The notes under the pieces: generated by a model
What the model saw: the letters and a program-made list of their open reading frames with translations, nothing else
Databases searched by the model: none
What the model was told of the DNA's origin: nothing
Assembly (NCBI RefSeq): GCF_009807005.1
Contig: NZ_WUBR01000002.1
Location: 248,001 to 312,000, forward strand
Direction of reading: 5' to 3'
DNA: 64,000 nucleotides
From: Aurantiacibacter rhizosphaerae
GTDB lineage: Bacteria; Pseudomonadota; Alphaproteobacteria; Sphingomonadales; Sphingomonadaceae
Shown: positions 36,355-44,852 of the stretch, piece by piece
How positions within the stretch are numbered: position 1 is the first letter of the stretch
How the letters are laid out: each line of letters starts with the position of its first letter
Position numbers and translations under genes: made by a program

Positions 36355-37977
36355 ATGACGACAGCGGCGGCAAACACCGTTCACGAACCGAGCAAGAAAG
36401 AGATCCGCCTCGTCATCGCGGCGAGCTCCGCAGGCACGATTTTCGAATGGTATGACTTCTTCATCTACGGCACCCTTGCCAGCCTGATCGGCGCGGCGTT
36501 CTTTCCCAGCGGCAATGAAACCCTGCAAACGCTGCTGGTGTGGGCAGGCTTTGCCGTGGGCTTCGGCTTTCGTCCGCTGGGCGCGATCCTGTTCGGTTTC
36601 CTGGGCGATCGGCTGGGGCGCAAATATACCTTTCTTGTCACGGTAACATTGATGGGCATTGCCACAGCCGGCGTCGGACTGATCCCCACGGCGGCCACCA
36701 TCGGCATCGCGGCCCCCATCATCGTGCTGCTGTTCCGCATCCTGCAGGGCCTTGCACTGGGCGGAGAATATGGCGGCGCTGCGATCTACGTGGCCGAACA
36801 CGCGCCTCCCGAAAAGCGCGGCTTTTACACCAGTTTCATCCAGGCCAGCGTGGTGGGCGGCTTCGTCTTGTCGATCATCGTCGTGCTGGCCTGCCGCGCG
36901 ATTATCCCGCCGGAAGAATTTGCCGCCTGGGGCTGGCGCGTGCCGTTCCTGCTGTCACTGATCCTGCTCGCCATCTCTTTATGGATGCGCTTCAAACTGT
37001 CGGAAAGCCCGGTGTTCAAGGCGATGAAGGAAGCGGGCGAAACCGCTGGCAATCCTTTCGTCGAAAGCTTCACCTATCCGGGCAACAAGAAGCGCATCTT
37101 CGTGGCGCTATTCGGCATCACCGGCGTTTTGACAACGATCTGGTACACGGCCTTCTTCTCTGGCCTGTCCTTCCTGCGCGGCCCCATGCGGGTGGACGAG
37201 CAGGTGGTGGAATTCATCATGCTGCTGGCAGGGGCCATCGCCATGGGCTTTTACCTGGTGGTGGGCCGTTGGTCTGACAGGGTCGGCCGCAAGAAGCCGA
37301 TCATCATCGGCGCGCTGGCCACGCTGCTGCTGATCTTTCCGCTGTTCTGGGCGATGGGCAGCCTCGCCAACCCAGGTTTGCAGCGCAGCGCCGAAGAGGC
37401 ACCCGTGGTGGTCAGCGGCGCAGATTGCAGCTTCGATCCCTTCGCGGAGGAGCAGGCGACGGCGTGCGGCCGCGTGTTGCAGGATCTTACCGCGCTTGGC
37501 GTGCCCTATGATCTGGATGGCGGGGCACAGCAGCAGGCCGTTTCCATCGGCACTGCCAGCGTGGATTACTCTGGTCTCACCGCCAGCAATCGCCGCGCGG
37601 AAATCCAAAGCGCGCTGGAAGATCAGGGCTATGACTTCTCCGTCCAGACGCCGCCGCTGATGAACCTTATCGGCATTGTTGCCATGTTGCTGGTGTTTGG
37701 CGCGCTATCCGCTCTTACCTATGGGTCCGTGGCGGCGCTGCTGTCGGAAATGTTTCCGCCAAAGATCCGCTATTCCTCTCTTTCGATCCCCTATCATATC
37801 GGCGCGGGCTACCTTGGTGGTTTCCTGCCGCTGATCGCGGGATATATCGTTGCGCGCACGGGCGATGTTTATGCAGGCCTCTGGTACACTTGGGTCGTCG
37901 TCGCCTTTGGCCTCGTGGTAGCGTGGTGGGGCATCCCCAATGGACCACCACGAGATTTTCAAGATGACCCTGCCTGA
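36355..37977 (+). CDS. MFS transporter, metabolite:H+ symporter (MHS) type
   Basis: 540 residues, start fixed by the G-rich ribosome-binding site. MHS hallmarks: GTIFEWYDFFIYGTLAS near residue 27, GDRLGRK in the first cytosolic loop, GGEYGGAAIYVAE in helix 5 and GRWSDRVGRKKP in the second half. Members carry citrate, shikimate, proline or dicarboxylates with protons; substrate unknown. Unusual: about 95 extra polar residues at roughly 338-432, between two helices of the C-terminal half, with two Cys (ADCSF, TACGRV) that could be bridged outside the membrane. Its 3' end overlaps alr. Confidence 0.87.
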   Translation: MTTAAANTVHEPSKKEIRLVIAASSAGTIFEWYDFFIYGTLASLIGAAFFPSGNETLQTLLVWAGFAVGFGFRPLGAILFGFLGDRLGRKYTFLVTVTLMGIATAGVGLIPTAATIGIAAPIIVLLFRILQGLALGGEYGGAAIYVAEHAPPEKRGFYTSFIQASVVGGFVLSIIVVLACRAIIPPEEFAAWGWRVPFLLSLILLAISLWMRFKLSESPVFKAMKEAGETAGNPFVESFTYPGNKKRIFVALFGITGVLTTIWYTAFFSGLSFLRGPMRVDEQVVEFIMLLAGAIAMGFYLVVGRWSDRVGRKKPIIIGALATLLLIFPLFWAMGSLANPGLQRSAEEAPVVVSGADCSFDPFAEEQATACGRVLQDLTALGVPYDLDGGAQQQAVSIGTASVDYSGLTASNRRAEIQSALEDQGYDFSVQTPPLMNLIGIVAMLLVFGALSALTYGSVAALLSEMFPPKIRYSSLSIPYHIGAGYLGGFLPLIAGYIVARTGDVYAGLWYTWVVVAFGLVVAWWGIPNGPPRDFQDDPA

Positions 37978-39013
37978 TCCGCCGCCTGCTACACTGCGTT
38001 TGCGGATAGATACTGATGCGCTGGCCGCCAATTGGCGGGCGCTGGATCGTTTGTCGGGCAGCGCGGAAGCGGGCGCGGCGGTGAAGGCGGATGGCTATGG
38101 CCTTGGCATCGATCATGTCATGCCAGCTCTGCTGTCTGCCGGGGCGCGTCATTTCTTCGTGGCGCATTGGAGCGAGGTTCCCGATGTGCTGCGCCATACC
38201 GACGGCGCCACCATCGCCGTGCTGCACGGGGTAACGAACGAGAGCGAAGCGAATTACGCCAAGGCAACGGGTGCAATTCCGGTGCTGAATTCGCTGCATC
38301 AGGCGCAGATCTGGCTGGAGAGCGGCGGCGGACCGTGCCACCTGATGGTGGATAGCGGCATCAATCGCCTGGGGGTGGAGCCGGATCAGCTTGGCAACCC
38401 GCTGCTGCAGCGGCTGGAAATCGATACGCTGTTATCGCACCTCGCCTCCGCGGATGAGGACAGCGAACAGAATGCCCGCCAGCAGGGCATATTCCGTCAG
38501 GCGATACCCCAATTCAACACCCGCAAACTCAGCCTTGCGAACAGTGCCGGCATTGCTCTTGGCAGCGATTATCACTTCGACATCACGCGGCCCGGCCTTT
38601 CGCTATACGGCGGCGTGCCAAGGGCAGAGCTTTCCGAACATATTCAGCAGGTCGCGTATCTGGAAGCAGCGGTGCTGCAACTGCGAGATCTCTCGGCAGG
38701 CGATGCGGTTGGCTACAACGCAACCTGGCGCGCGGAACGTTCCACGCGCGTGGCGGTGCTTTCCCTGGGCTATGCCGATGGCTTCCTGCGGAGTTGGGGC
38801 GCGGAAGGTGCGCTGCAACATAACGGGCAGCGCTTGCCGATCCTGGGCCGTGTTTCGATGGACATGGTAATCGTCGATTGCAGCGATGTAGAGGTGCAGG
38901 AAGGCGATTTCTGTCAAGTTATCTACGGTTTACCGCAAGCTTCTAAAATCGCGGAACTGTCCCAATATGAACTGCTCACCGTGCTTGGCAGCAGATTCGA
39001 TAGAGTTTCCTGA
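37964..39013 (+). CDS. alr: Alanine racemase
   Basis: 349 residues from the ATG at 37964, overlapping the MFS gene by 14 bp; an ATG at 37940 would add 8 residues. PLP-lysine in AAVKADGYGLG, MVDSGINRLG, and the catalytic tyrosine region SLGYADGFLRSWG in the C-terminal beta domain. Converts L- to D-alanine for peptidoglycan. Weak ribosome-binding site, so translation may be coupled to the transporter. Confidence 0.92.
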   Translation: MTLPDPPPATLRLRIDTDALAANWRALDRLSGSAEAGAAVKADGYGLGIDHVMPALLSAGARHFFVAHWSEVPDVLRHTDGATIAVLHGVTNESEANYAKATGAIPVLNSLHQAQIWLESGGGPCHLMVDSGINRLGVEPDQLGNPLLQRLEIDTLLSHLASADEDSEQNARQQGIFRQAIPQFNTRKLSLANSAGIALGSDYHFDITRPGLSLYGGVPRAELSEHIQQVAYLEAAVLQLRDLSAGDAVGYNATWRAERSTRVAVLSLGYADGFLRSWGAEGALQHNGQRLPILGRVSMDMVIVDCSDVEVQEGDFCQVIYGLPQASKIAELSQYELLTVLGSRFDRVS

Positions 39014-39083
39014 TCGCCCGGATTGCAAACGCCATGCTGCGAGTGCTAAGACACGGGTTAACACAAGTCGGGAAAATCGCAGC

Positions 39084-39659
39084 ATGGCTGATAAGAAATC
39101 TTCAGATGGTGAGCCGGTCATCATCAAAAAATACGCAAACCGTCGCCTGTATAACACCCAGTCATCCAGCTATATCACGCTGGACGATCTGGCACGGATG
39201 GTTCGCACAGGGGTGGATTTCAAGGTTCTGGACGCCAAGTCCGGCGGGGACATTACCCATGCCATCCTGACGCAGATCATCATGGAAGAAGAAACGCATG
39301 GGGAGCAGATGCTGCCCGTCAGCTTCCTGCGCGATCTGATTTCGATGTACGGCAATTCCATGCAATCCATGATGCCGTCCTATCTCGAAGCGACGATGGA
39401 CAATTTCCGCACCAATCAGGCGAAACTGCGCGAAGCGTTTCAGCCCAGCATTGGGGCAGGCGCGTTCTCGAAGATTGCGGAGCAGAACATGGCCATGTTC
39501 GAAGCTGCTGCGGGCGCATTCATTCCGGGCGGCAGTGTGGGCACGGATTCGGCAGCTGAGAAACCGGCATCCAAGCCAGCTTCGAAGCCGGACGATATCG
39601 ATGCTCTGAAATCGCAGATGGCCGAAATGCAGCGCAAGCTGGATCAGCTGGGTAAATAA
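39084..39659 (+). CDS. phaR: Polyhydroxyalkanoate synthesis repressor PhaR
   Basis: 191 residues. The conserved N-terminal PHB/PHA accumulation regulator DNA-binding domain runs from IIKKYANRRLYNTQ through ITLDDLARMVRTG and ILTQIIMEEE (about 12-70), then a PHB-associated helical region and an Ala/Lys/Pro linker with a short C-terminal coiled coil. PhaR represses phasin and synthase genes and lets go when PHA granules form. No pha genes are in the window. Start at ATG 39084. Confidence 0.93.
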   Translation: MADKKSSDGEPVIIKKYANRRLYNTQSSSYITLDDLARMVRTGVDFKVLDAKSGGDITHAILTQIIMEEETHGEQMLPVSFLRDLISMYGNSMQSMMPSYLEATMDNFRTNQAKLREAFQPSIGAGAFSKIAEQNMAMFEAAAGAFIPGGSVGTDSAAEKPASKPASKPDDIDALKSQMAEMQRKLDQLGK

Positions 39660-39682
39660 CCCGCCTCTTTTCTCAAGACATC

Positions 39683-39708
39683 AAGCAGACACTCGAAGCA
39701 GACACTCG
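39683..39708. repeat. 13-bp tandem duplication between phaR and proS
   Basis: Two exact adjacent copies of AAGCAGACACTCG (39683-39695 and 39696-39708) in the 112-bp intergenic region upstream of proS. Confidence 0.85.
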
Positions 39709-39771
39709 ACATGGCCACCGTGCGGCGTCATGGGGGCAGTTGTGTCTGTCTGATCCACGGAAAAACTTGCC

Positions 39772-41316
39772 ATGCCTGCCATTCGTCATGCCCTTAACAC
39801 CAAGCGCGAAGATGATTTTGCCGCCTGGTATCAGGAAGTCATCTCTGCCGCGGACATGGCCGAGGAATCGGGCGTGCGCGGCTGCATGGTGATCAAGCCG
39901 TGGGGCTACGGCATCTGGGAACGCATGCAGCGCCTGCTGGATGACCGGATCAAGGCCGCCGGTGTGCAGAACGCCTATTTCCCGCTGTTCATTCCGCTGA
40001 AGAATTTTGAACGGGAGGCAGAGCACGTGGATGGCTTTGCCAAGGAAATGGCCGTTGTTACCCACCACCGCCTGATCGCGGATGGGGAGGGCGGACTGAT
40101 CCCCGATCCCGACGCCAAGCTGGAAGAACCGCTGGTGGTGCGCCCCACGTCGGAAACCATCATCGGCGACGCGATGAGCCGCTGGGTGCAAAGCTGGCGC
40201 GATCTGCCGCTGCGCCTCAACCAGTGGGCCAATGTGGTGCGCTGGGAAATGCGCACCCGCATGTTCCTGCGCACCAGTGAGTTTCTCTGGCAGGAAGGGC
40301 ACTCCGCCCATTCCTCGACCGAGGAAGCGCAGGCCGAAACGATGATGGCGCTGGAAATGTACCGCGCCTTTGCCGAGGAGGATGCCGCACTTCCCGTGAT
40401 CGCCGGAGAGAAGCCGGAGAATGAGCGTTTTCCGGGCGCAATGGAGACCTGGTCGATCGAGGCGATGATGCAGGATGGCAAGGCGCTGCAGGCCGGCACC
40501 AGCCATTATCTGGGCACCAATTTCGCCTTTGCGGCCAACATCCGCTATCAGAACAAGGAAGGCCGGGAAACGCTGTGCCACACGGTCAGCTGGGGCATGT
40601 CCACCCGCATGGTGGGCGGGCTGATCATGACCCATGGCGATGATGACGGTCTGCGCGTGCCGCCCGCGCTGGCACCTTTCCAGGTGGTGATCCTGCCCAT
40701 GCTGCGGGACAAGCCTGAAGACGATGCTCTGCTGGATTATTGCGAGAACCTGCGCGCTGCCATCGCCGGGCAGAACGCATTGGGAGAACCCGTGCGCGTG
40801 CTGCTGGACAAGCGGCCTGGCAAAGCTGCGGCAAAGCGTTGGGACTGGGTGCGCAAGGGTGCGCCGCTGATCCTGGAAGTCGGCAGCCGCGATATGGAAA
40901 ATGGCGTTGTCAGCCTGCTGCGCCGCGATGCCCTGTGGGACATGGAAACCGGCAAGCCCGCTTTCCAGAACCCCACCCGCGATCTGTGTGCGCAAAGCGT
41001 GCCCACGATCCTTGGCGATATGCAGAACGGCCTGCTTGTGGAGGCGCGCGAAAGGCGCGATGCCAATATCCGCCGCGACATCACCGATATGGACGCGCTG
41101 GCCCACCATTTCAGCCGCGAAGCGAAATATCCCGGTTGGGTGGAAGTCCAGTGGGCCAAGCCGACCGGCGCTGCGCTGGAAAAGGTGGTGGAGACGTTGA
41201 AGGAACTGCGCCTGACGCTGCGCAATGTCCCGATGAACGCGACACCTGCTGATGGCACCTGCATCTTTACCGGAGAGCAGGCCGTGGAACGGGTCTTCGT
41301 CGCGCGCGCCTATTGA
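39772..41316 (+). CDS. proS: Prolyl-tRNA synthetase, archaeal/eukaryotic type
   Basis: 514-residue class II synthetase. PTSETIIGDAMSRW, RLNQWANVVRWEMRTR and WQEGHSAH identify the archaeal/eukaryotic-like ProRS (type 3) rather than the bacterial type with the INS editing insertion. The C-terminal domain of this type normally carries a Cys zinc site and ends in Tyr; here the Tyr end (VARAY) is kept but only one Cys (GTCIFTG) remains, so the zinc site looks lost. Start is MPAIRHALNTKREDDFA; ribosome-binding site weak. Confidence 0.95.
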   Translation: MPAIRHALNTKREDDFAAWYQEVISAADMAEESGVRGCMVIKPWGYGIWERMQRLLDDRIKAAGVQNAYFPLFIPLKNFEREAEHVDGFAKEMAVVTHHRLIADGEGGLIPDPDAKLEEPLVVRPTSETIIGDAMSRWVQSWRDLPLRLNQWANVVRWEMRTRMFLRTSEFLWQEGHSAHSSTEEAQAETMMALEMYRAFAEEDAALPVIAGEKPENERFPGAMETWSIEAMMQDGKALQAGTSHYLGTNFAFAANIRYQNKEGRETLCHTVSWGMSTRMVGGLIMTHGDDDGLRVPPALAPFQVVILPMLRDKPEDDALLDYCENLRAAIAGQNALGEPVRVLLDKRPGKAAAKRWDWVRKGAPLILEVGSRDMENGVVSLLRRDALWDMETGKPAFQNPTRDLCAQSVPTILGDMQNGLLVEARERRDANIRRDITDMDALAHHFSREAKYPGWVEVQWAKPTGAALEKVVETLKELRLTLRNVPMNATPADGTCIFTGEQAVERVFVARAY

Positions 41317-41325
41317 GCAAGTTCA

Positions 41326-41354
41326 GGCCGCCGCTGCTATCCACCGCGGCGGCC
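41326..41354. terminator. Bidirectional hairpin between proS and the M3 peptidase gene
   Basis: Perfect 9-bp arms, GGCCGCCGC at 41326-41334 and its complement at 41346-41354, 11-nt loop, between two convergent genes. Fits a shared terminator; no long T-run on either side. Confidence 0.5.
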
Positions 41355-41364
41355 CCATTCAATT

Positions 41365-43362
41365 TCAATCTTCAGGCAGGCCTTTTTCCAGATCGCGCTG
41401 AAACGCGTCGAAAGAAATGTCGCGGCCCACGAAATCTCGCACCAGCTCTGCTGCGGGGCGCGATCCGCCCGGCTCCAGCACCAGGCGGCGGTAGTCCGCT
41501 GCCGTTTCCGGATTGGTTAGCCCTTCTTCCACGAAGCGGCTGAACATGTCTGCCGCAATAACGCGAGACCAGCCGTAGGTGTAATAGGCCGCGCCATAAC
41601 CATCCAGATGGTTGAATGCCGCCTGCATTTCAGATGTCGGGGAGATTGGCACGAGCGAATAGGCTTTTTGCCACTCGCGCGTTGCCTCGCCCAGATTATC
41701 TGGCGTGGGCTGGGTGTAGAGATTGTAGGAAGTCGCCGTCAGACCAAGCTGGCGCATCTCGGACATGCCCTGGTTGAAATGGCGAACGGCATTCATTCGC
41801 TCAACCAGATCGCGCGGGATCGTCTCCCCTTCCGCATTCACCGCAAAAGTCGAAAGCGTGTCGTAATCGTAGACCCAGTTTTCCAGAATCTGGGATGGTG
41901 CCTCGATGAAATCCCATTCCACGTTGATCACGCTGGTACCCGCCATTTCGTGACGGCTGCCGAAGATATAGTGCAGAATGTGGCCGAATTCATGCAGGAA
42001 AGTCGTTACCTGCCTGTGCTCCATCAGCCCTTCCGGCATGTTCTGCACCAGTGCGGCGACAGGCACCTGGCCGGGTTCGGGAGAGCCGCTGTACAGCGGC
42101 ACGACATTGGCGTGGGTGTATTTTCCGGGACGGGGATGGGAATCGAGATAGAAGCGCCCGATCACTTCGCCATCCTCGACAAGTTCATAAGCGCCTACGC
42201 TCTCGTGCCAGACAGGCGTGTCCCATGCGCGCACTTCCACGCCAAAAAGGTTCTGCGTCAGCTCGAATATGCCGTCACGCACGTTGTCGTGCTGGAAATA
42301 CTCGCGCGCTTCCTGCGGATCGTAGGCGTAATTGGCCTGCTGAACCTTGGGCGAAAGCCAACCGAGCTGATAGGATTCGATACGCTCCGCATCTGGGCGC
42401 AGCTGCTGCAATACCGCCAGCGCCTGATCGTAATCCGCCTGAGCCACGGGCCGCGCCGCGGCATCGGTTTGCCTAATCAGGTCTTCCACCTTCTGCGGCG
42501 TGTTCAACATCCGGTCGGAGAACTGCAGCGCGGCATAATTCTCGAAGCCGGTCAGTTCGGCCAGTTCGGCGCGCAGGGCAAAAATCTGGCGCAGCACCTC
42601 GTCATTGGCGGGGTAGGCTCGTTGGCCAAAAACTTGGGCGTACCGCTTTCGCAGCTCGTCGCTATCGGCATAGGTCATCACCGGGACGTAATCGGTCGTC
42701 GCGGTGGTGAGCGTGATCATGCCGCTCTCGCCCACCTCTCGCGCGTCGATGTAGTCCTGCGGCACGCCTGCCAGTTCTTCCGGCCTCACCTCGATAGTGC
42801 GCACGTCCTCGGCGATGTTGCGCGAAAATTCCGTGCTGAGCGCGGCCAATGCGTCGTTGATTTCCTGCACGCGGGCACGCTTTTCATCGTCCAGCGAAAC
42901 GCCGGCGCGGCGAAAGCCATCCATCGTTTCGGCGTAATAGTTCTGTATCAACGTGTCCGCACTCGAAACGTCGAGCGCGGAGAGGCGATCATAGATCGGA
43001 CGAGAAAGGGTCATCTCGCTCGTCAGGCCGGTAAGGCGTGCAGAGCAGGCACCGCCCGCATCGCGCTGTTCGGGCGTCAGCAGAACCTGCTGATACAAGT
43101 TCGCTTCGTAAGTTCCGGAGTACAGCAGCGCTGCAAGAGCATCATACCGCTTCAGTGTGTTTTCGACTGTCGGGACCTCGCTGTCGCCCAGCAGTGCGTC
43201 GCGGCGCAGATCCACCTGTCCGGCATAGAAATCGCAGCGCGCTTTGATTTCTTCAACGCTGGGATCGGTCATTACCGGGCCGAGAATCCGATATACCTCG
43301 CTGGCATGTGAAGGCGCGGTAATTGCGGTGGTGGCAGCGAGTGCCAGCGCGATCGTCTTCAT
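41365..43362 (-). CDS. Secreted M3 family metallopeptidase (Dcp/oligopeptidase-like)
   Basis: 665 residues with a signal peptide ending PSHAS (about 1-21), so periplasmic. Zinc motif HEFGH at 457-461, with the third ligand expected in the following VEWDFIEAPSQ block, as in peptidyl-dipeptidase Dcp and oligopeptidase A. Large helical N-terminal part. It cuts short peptides. Divergent from the M28 peptidase gene, another exported peptidase. Confidence 0.93.
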   Translation of the reverse strand: MKTIALALAATTAITAPSHASEVYRILGPVMTDPSVEEIKARCDFYAGQVDLRRDALLGDSEVPTVENTLKRYDALAALLYSGTYEANLYQQVLLTPEQRDAGGACSARLTGLTSEMTLSRPIYDRLSALDVSSADTLIQNYYAETMDGFRRAGVSLDDEKRARVQEINDALAALSTEFSRNIAEDVRTIEVRPEELAGVPQDYIDAREVGESGMITLTTATTDYVPVMTYADSDELRKRYAQVFGQRAYPANDEVLRQIFALRAELAELTGFENYAALQFSDRMLNTPQKVEDLIRQTDAAARPVAQADYDQALAVLQQLRPDAERIESYQLGWLSPKVQQANYAYDPQEAREYFQHDNVRDGIFELTQNLFGVEVRAWDTPVWHESVGAYELVEDGEVIGRFYLDSHPRPGKYTHANVVPLYSGSPEPGQVPVAALVQNMPEGLMEHRQVTTFLHEFGHILHYIFGSRHEMAGTSVINVEWDFIEAPSQILENWVYDYDTLSTFAVNAEGETIPRDLVERMNAVRHFNQGMSEMRQLGLTATSYNLYTQPTPDNLGEATREWQKAYSLVPISPTSEMQAAFNHLDGYGAAYYTYGWSRVIAADMFSRFVEEGLTNPETAADYRRLVLEPGGSRPAAELVRDFVGRDISFDAFQRDLEKGLPED

Positions 43363-43478
43363 TGTGCATATTCCCTGTTGCGTACCCGAATGTCGGTTCG
43401 CATTGGGATACCCTCAACTGGTTACACCTGCAATTGGCCATCTTGCATTGCACCCTCGGATCGGCGATCACCTTGCAA

Positions 43479-44843
43479 ATGCGCACATTTATCCTGCCCG
43501 CGACGCTGTTCGCCGCCTTCGCCACCACCGCCAACGCACATGATCCCGCCAGCGATCCGGCAACTCCGGTCTTTGTCGAGCGGTTGCAGACCGATGTGGA
43601 AACGATGGTGTCCTTCGGCACGCGGCATACGCTTTCCAGCCTTGACGATCCTGAACGCGGCATCGGCGCGGCGCTGGATTGGGGCAGGGCGGAATTCGAA
43701 GAGACCAGCGCGGCCTGTGGCGGATGCCTGGACGTAAGCTTTGTAGAGCGTGAGATGAGCGGACGGCGCATTCCGGAGCCTGTCATGATCCGCAATGCCA
43801 TCGCCATCCAGCGCGGCAGCGAGCGGCCGAACGAGGTCGTCATAATCCAGGGCCATATCGACAGCCGCGCGTCGGACGTAATGGATGCCTCCAGCGAAGC
43901 ACCCGGCGCGAATGACAATGCCAGCGGCAGCGCGCTGGTGCTGGAAGCGGCCCGCGCGCTGAGCCAGAAGCAATATCCCACCACCATCGTCTACGCCCTT
44001 CTGATGGGGGAGGAGCAGGGCCTCTACGGCGGGAACCTGCTGGCCGACTATGCGATGGAGCAGGGCTGGACCGTGAAGGCCGTGCTCAACAATGATGTGG
44101 TGGGCGGCTCCTGCGGCAGTGACGGCGTGTGCGATGCAGAGCATGTGCGCGTATTCTCCGAAGGCGTGCGCGCGGATGCCAGCGATGAATGGCGCGCCCG
44201 GATGCGCAGCCTTGGCGGCGCAAACGACAGCCCCAGCCGCAATCTCTCCCGCTTTCTCGACAAGCTGGCCGAGGGTGAACCCACCGGCCTAGACGTGCGG
44301 CAGACCTGGCGCAGTGACCGGATGGGCCGGGGCGGGGACCATCTGCCGTTTCTCGACCGTGGCTATCCGGCCATCCGTTTCAGCGTGGCAATCGAGGATT
44401 ACGAGCATCAGCATCAGGATCTGCGCGTGGAAGACGGCGTGACCTATGGCGACACGATCGACGAGATGGATTTCGATTTCCTCGCCGACGTTACCCGCCT
44501 GAATGTGCGCGCCGCCGATGTGCTGGCCCGCACACCCATGCCGCCGGTGGTGCAAAGCGACGGCATCGTTCGCCCCGACGTTTTGCTGGAGTGGGAGCCT
44601 GTGGCAGGCGCCGTGCGCTACAACATCTGGCGCCGCCGCACGGATGAGCGGGACTGGAGCCTTCGCAGCACGCTGCGCGCCGATCCTGCGGCAGACCTCA
44701 ATTCCGTGGTGCTGGCGCCTGATCGCGGCGACGACTGGATCTTCGGCGTCAGCTCCGTGGCGGCGGACGGGGCGGAAAGCCCTGTCTCCAGCGCGGTACC
44801 CGGCGGACAGTTTTATCCGCTACCCGTCGACAGCGGGGAGTAG
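43479..44843 (+). CDS. Secreted M28 family aminopeptidase-like metallopeptidase
   Basis: 454 residues. Signal peptide MRTFILPATLFAAFATTANA. Two-zinc catalytic domain: IIQGHIDSRASD (first His/Asp), GANDNASG (bridging Asp), GEEQGLYG (Glu base and Glu ligand), NNDVVGG and a late His. The last 90 residues resemble a fibronectin type III module (LLEWEPVAGAVRYNIWRR). Start at ATG 43479, since the upstream frame lacks a signal sequence at its start. Likely releases N-terminal residues from extracellular peptides. Confidence 0.9.
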   Translation: MRTFILPATLFAAFATTANAHDPASDPATPVFVERLQTDVETMVSFGTRHTLSSLDDPERGIGAALDWGRAEFEETSAACGGCLDVSFVEREMSGRRIPEPVMIRNAIAIQRGSERPNEVVIIQGHIDSRASDVMDASSEAPGANDNASGSALVLEAARALSQKQYPTTIVYALLMGEEQGLYGGNLLADYAMEQGWTVKAVLNNDVVGGSCGSDGVCDAEHVRVFSEGVRADASDEWRARMRSLGGANDSPSRNLSRFLDKLAEGEPTGLDVRQTWRSDRMGRGGDHLPFLDRGYPAIRFSVAIEDYEHQHQDLRVEDGVTYGDTIDEMDFDFLADVTRLNVRAADVLARTPMPPVVQSDGIVRPDVLLEWEPVAGAVRYNIWRRRTDERDWSLRSTLRADPAADLNSVVLAPDRGDDWIFGVSSVAADGAESPVSSAVPGGQFYPLPVDSGE

Positions 44844-44852
44844 CGCCCCCAT

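Noticed and set aside
39041-39050. GAGTGCTAAG, matching one half of a CIRCE element, upstream of phaR
   Set aside because: The left half TTAGCACTC is absent at the needed distance, so it is not a CIRCE site.
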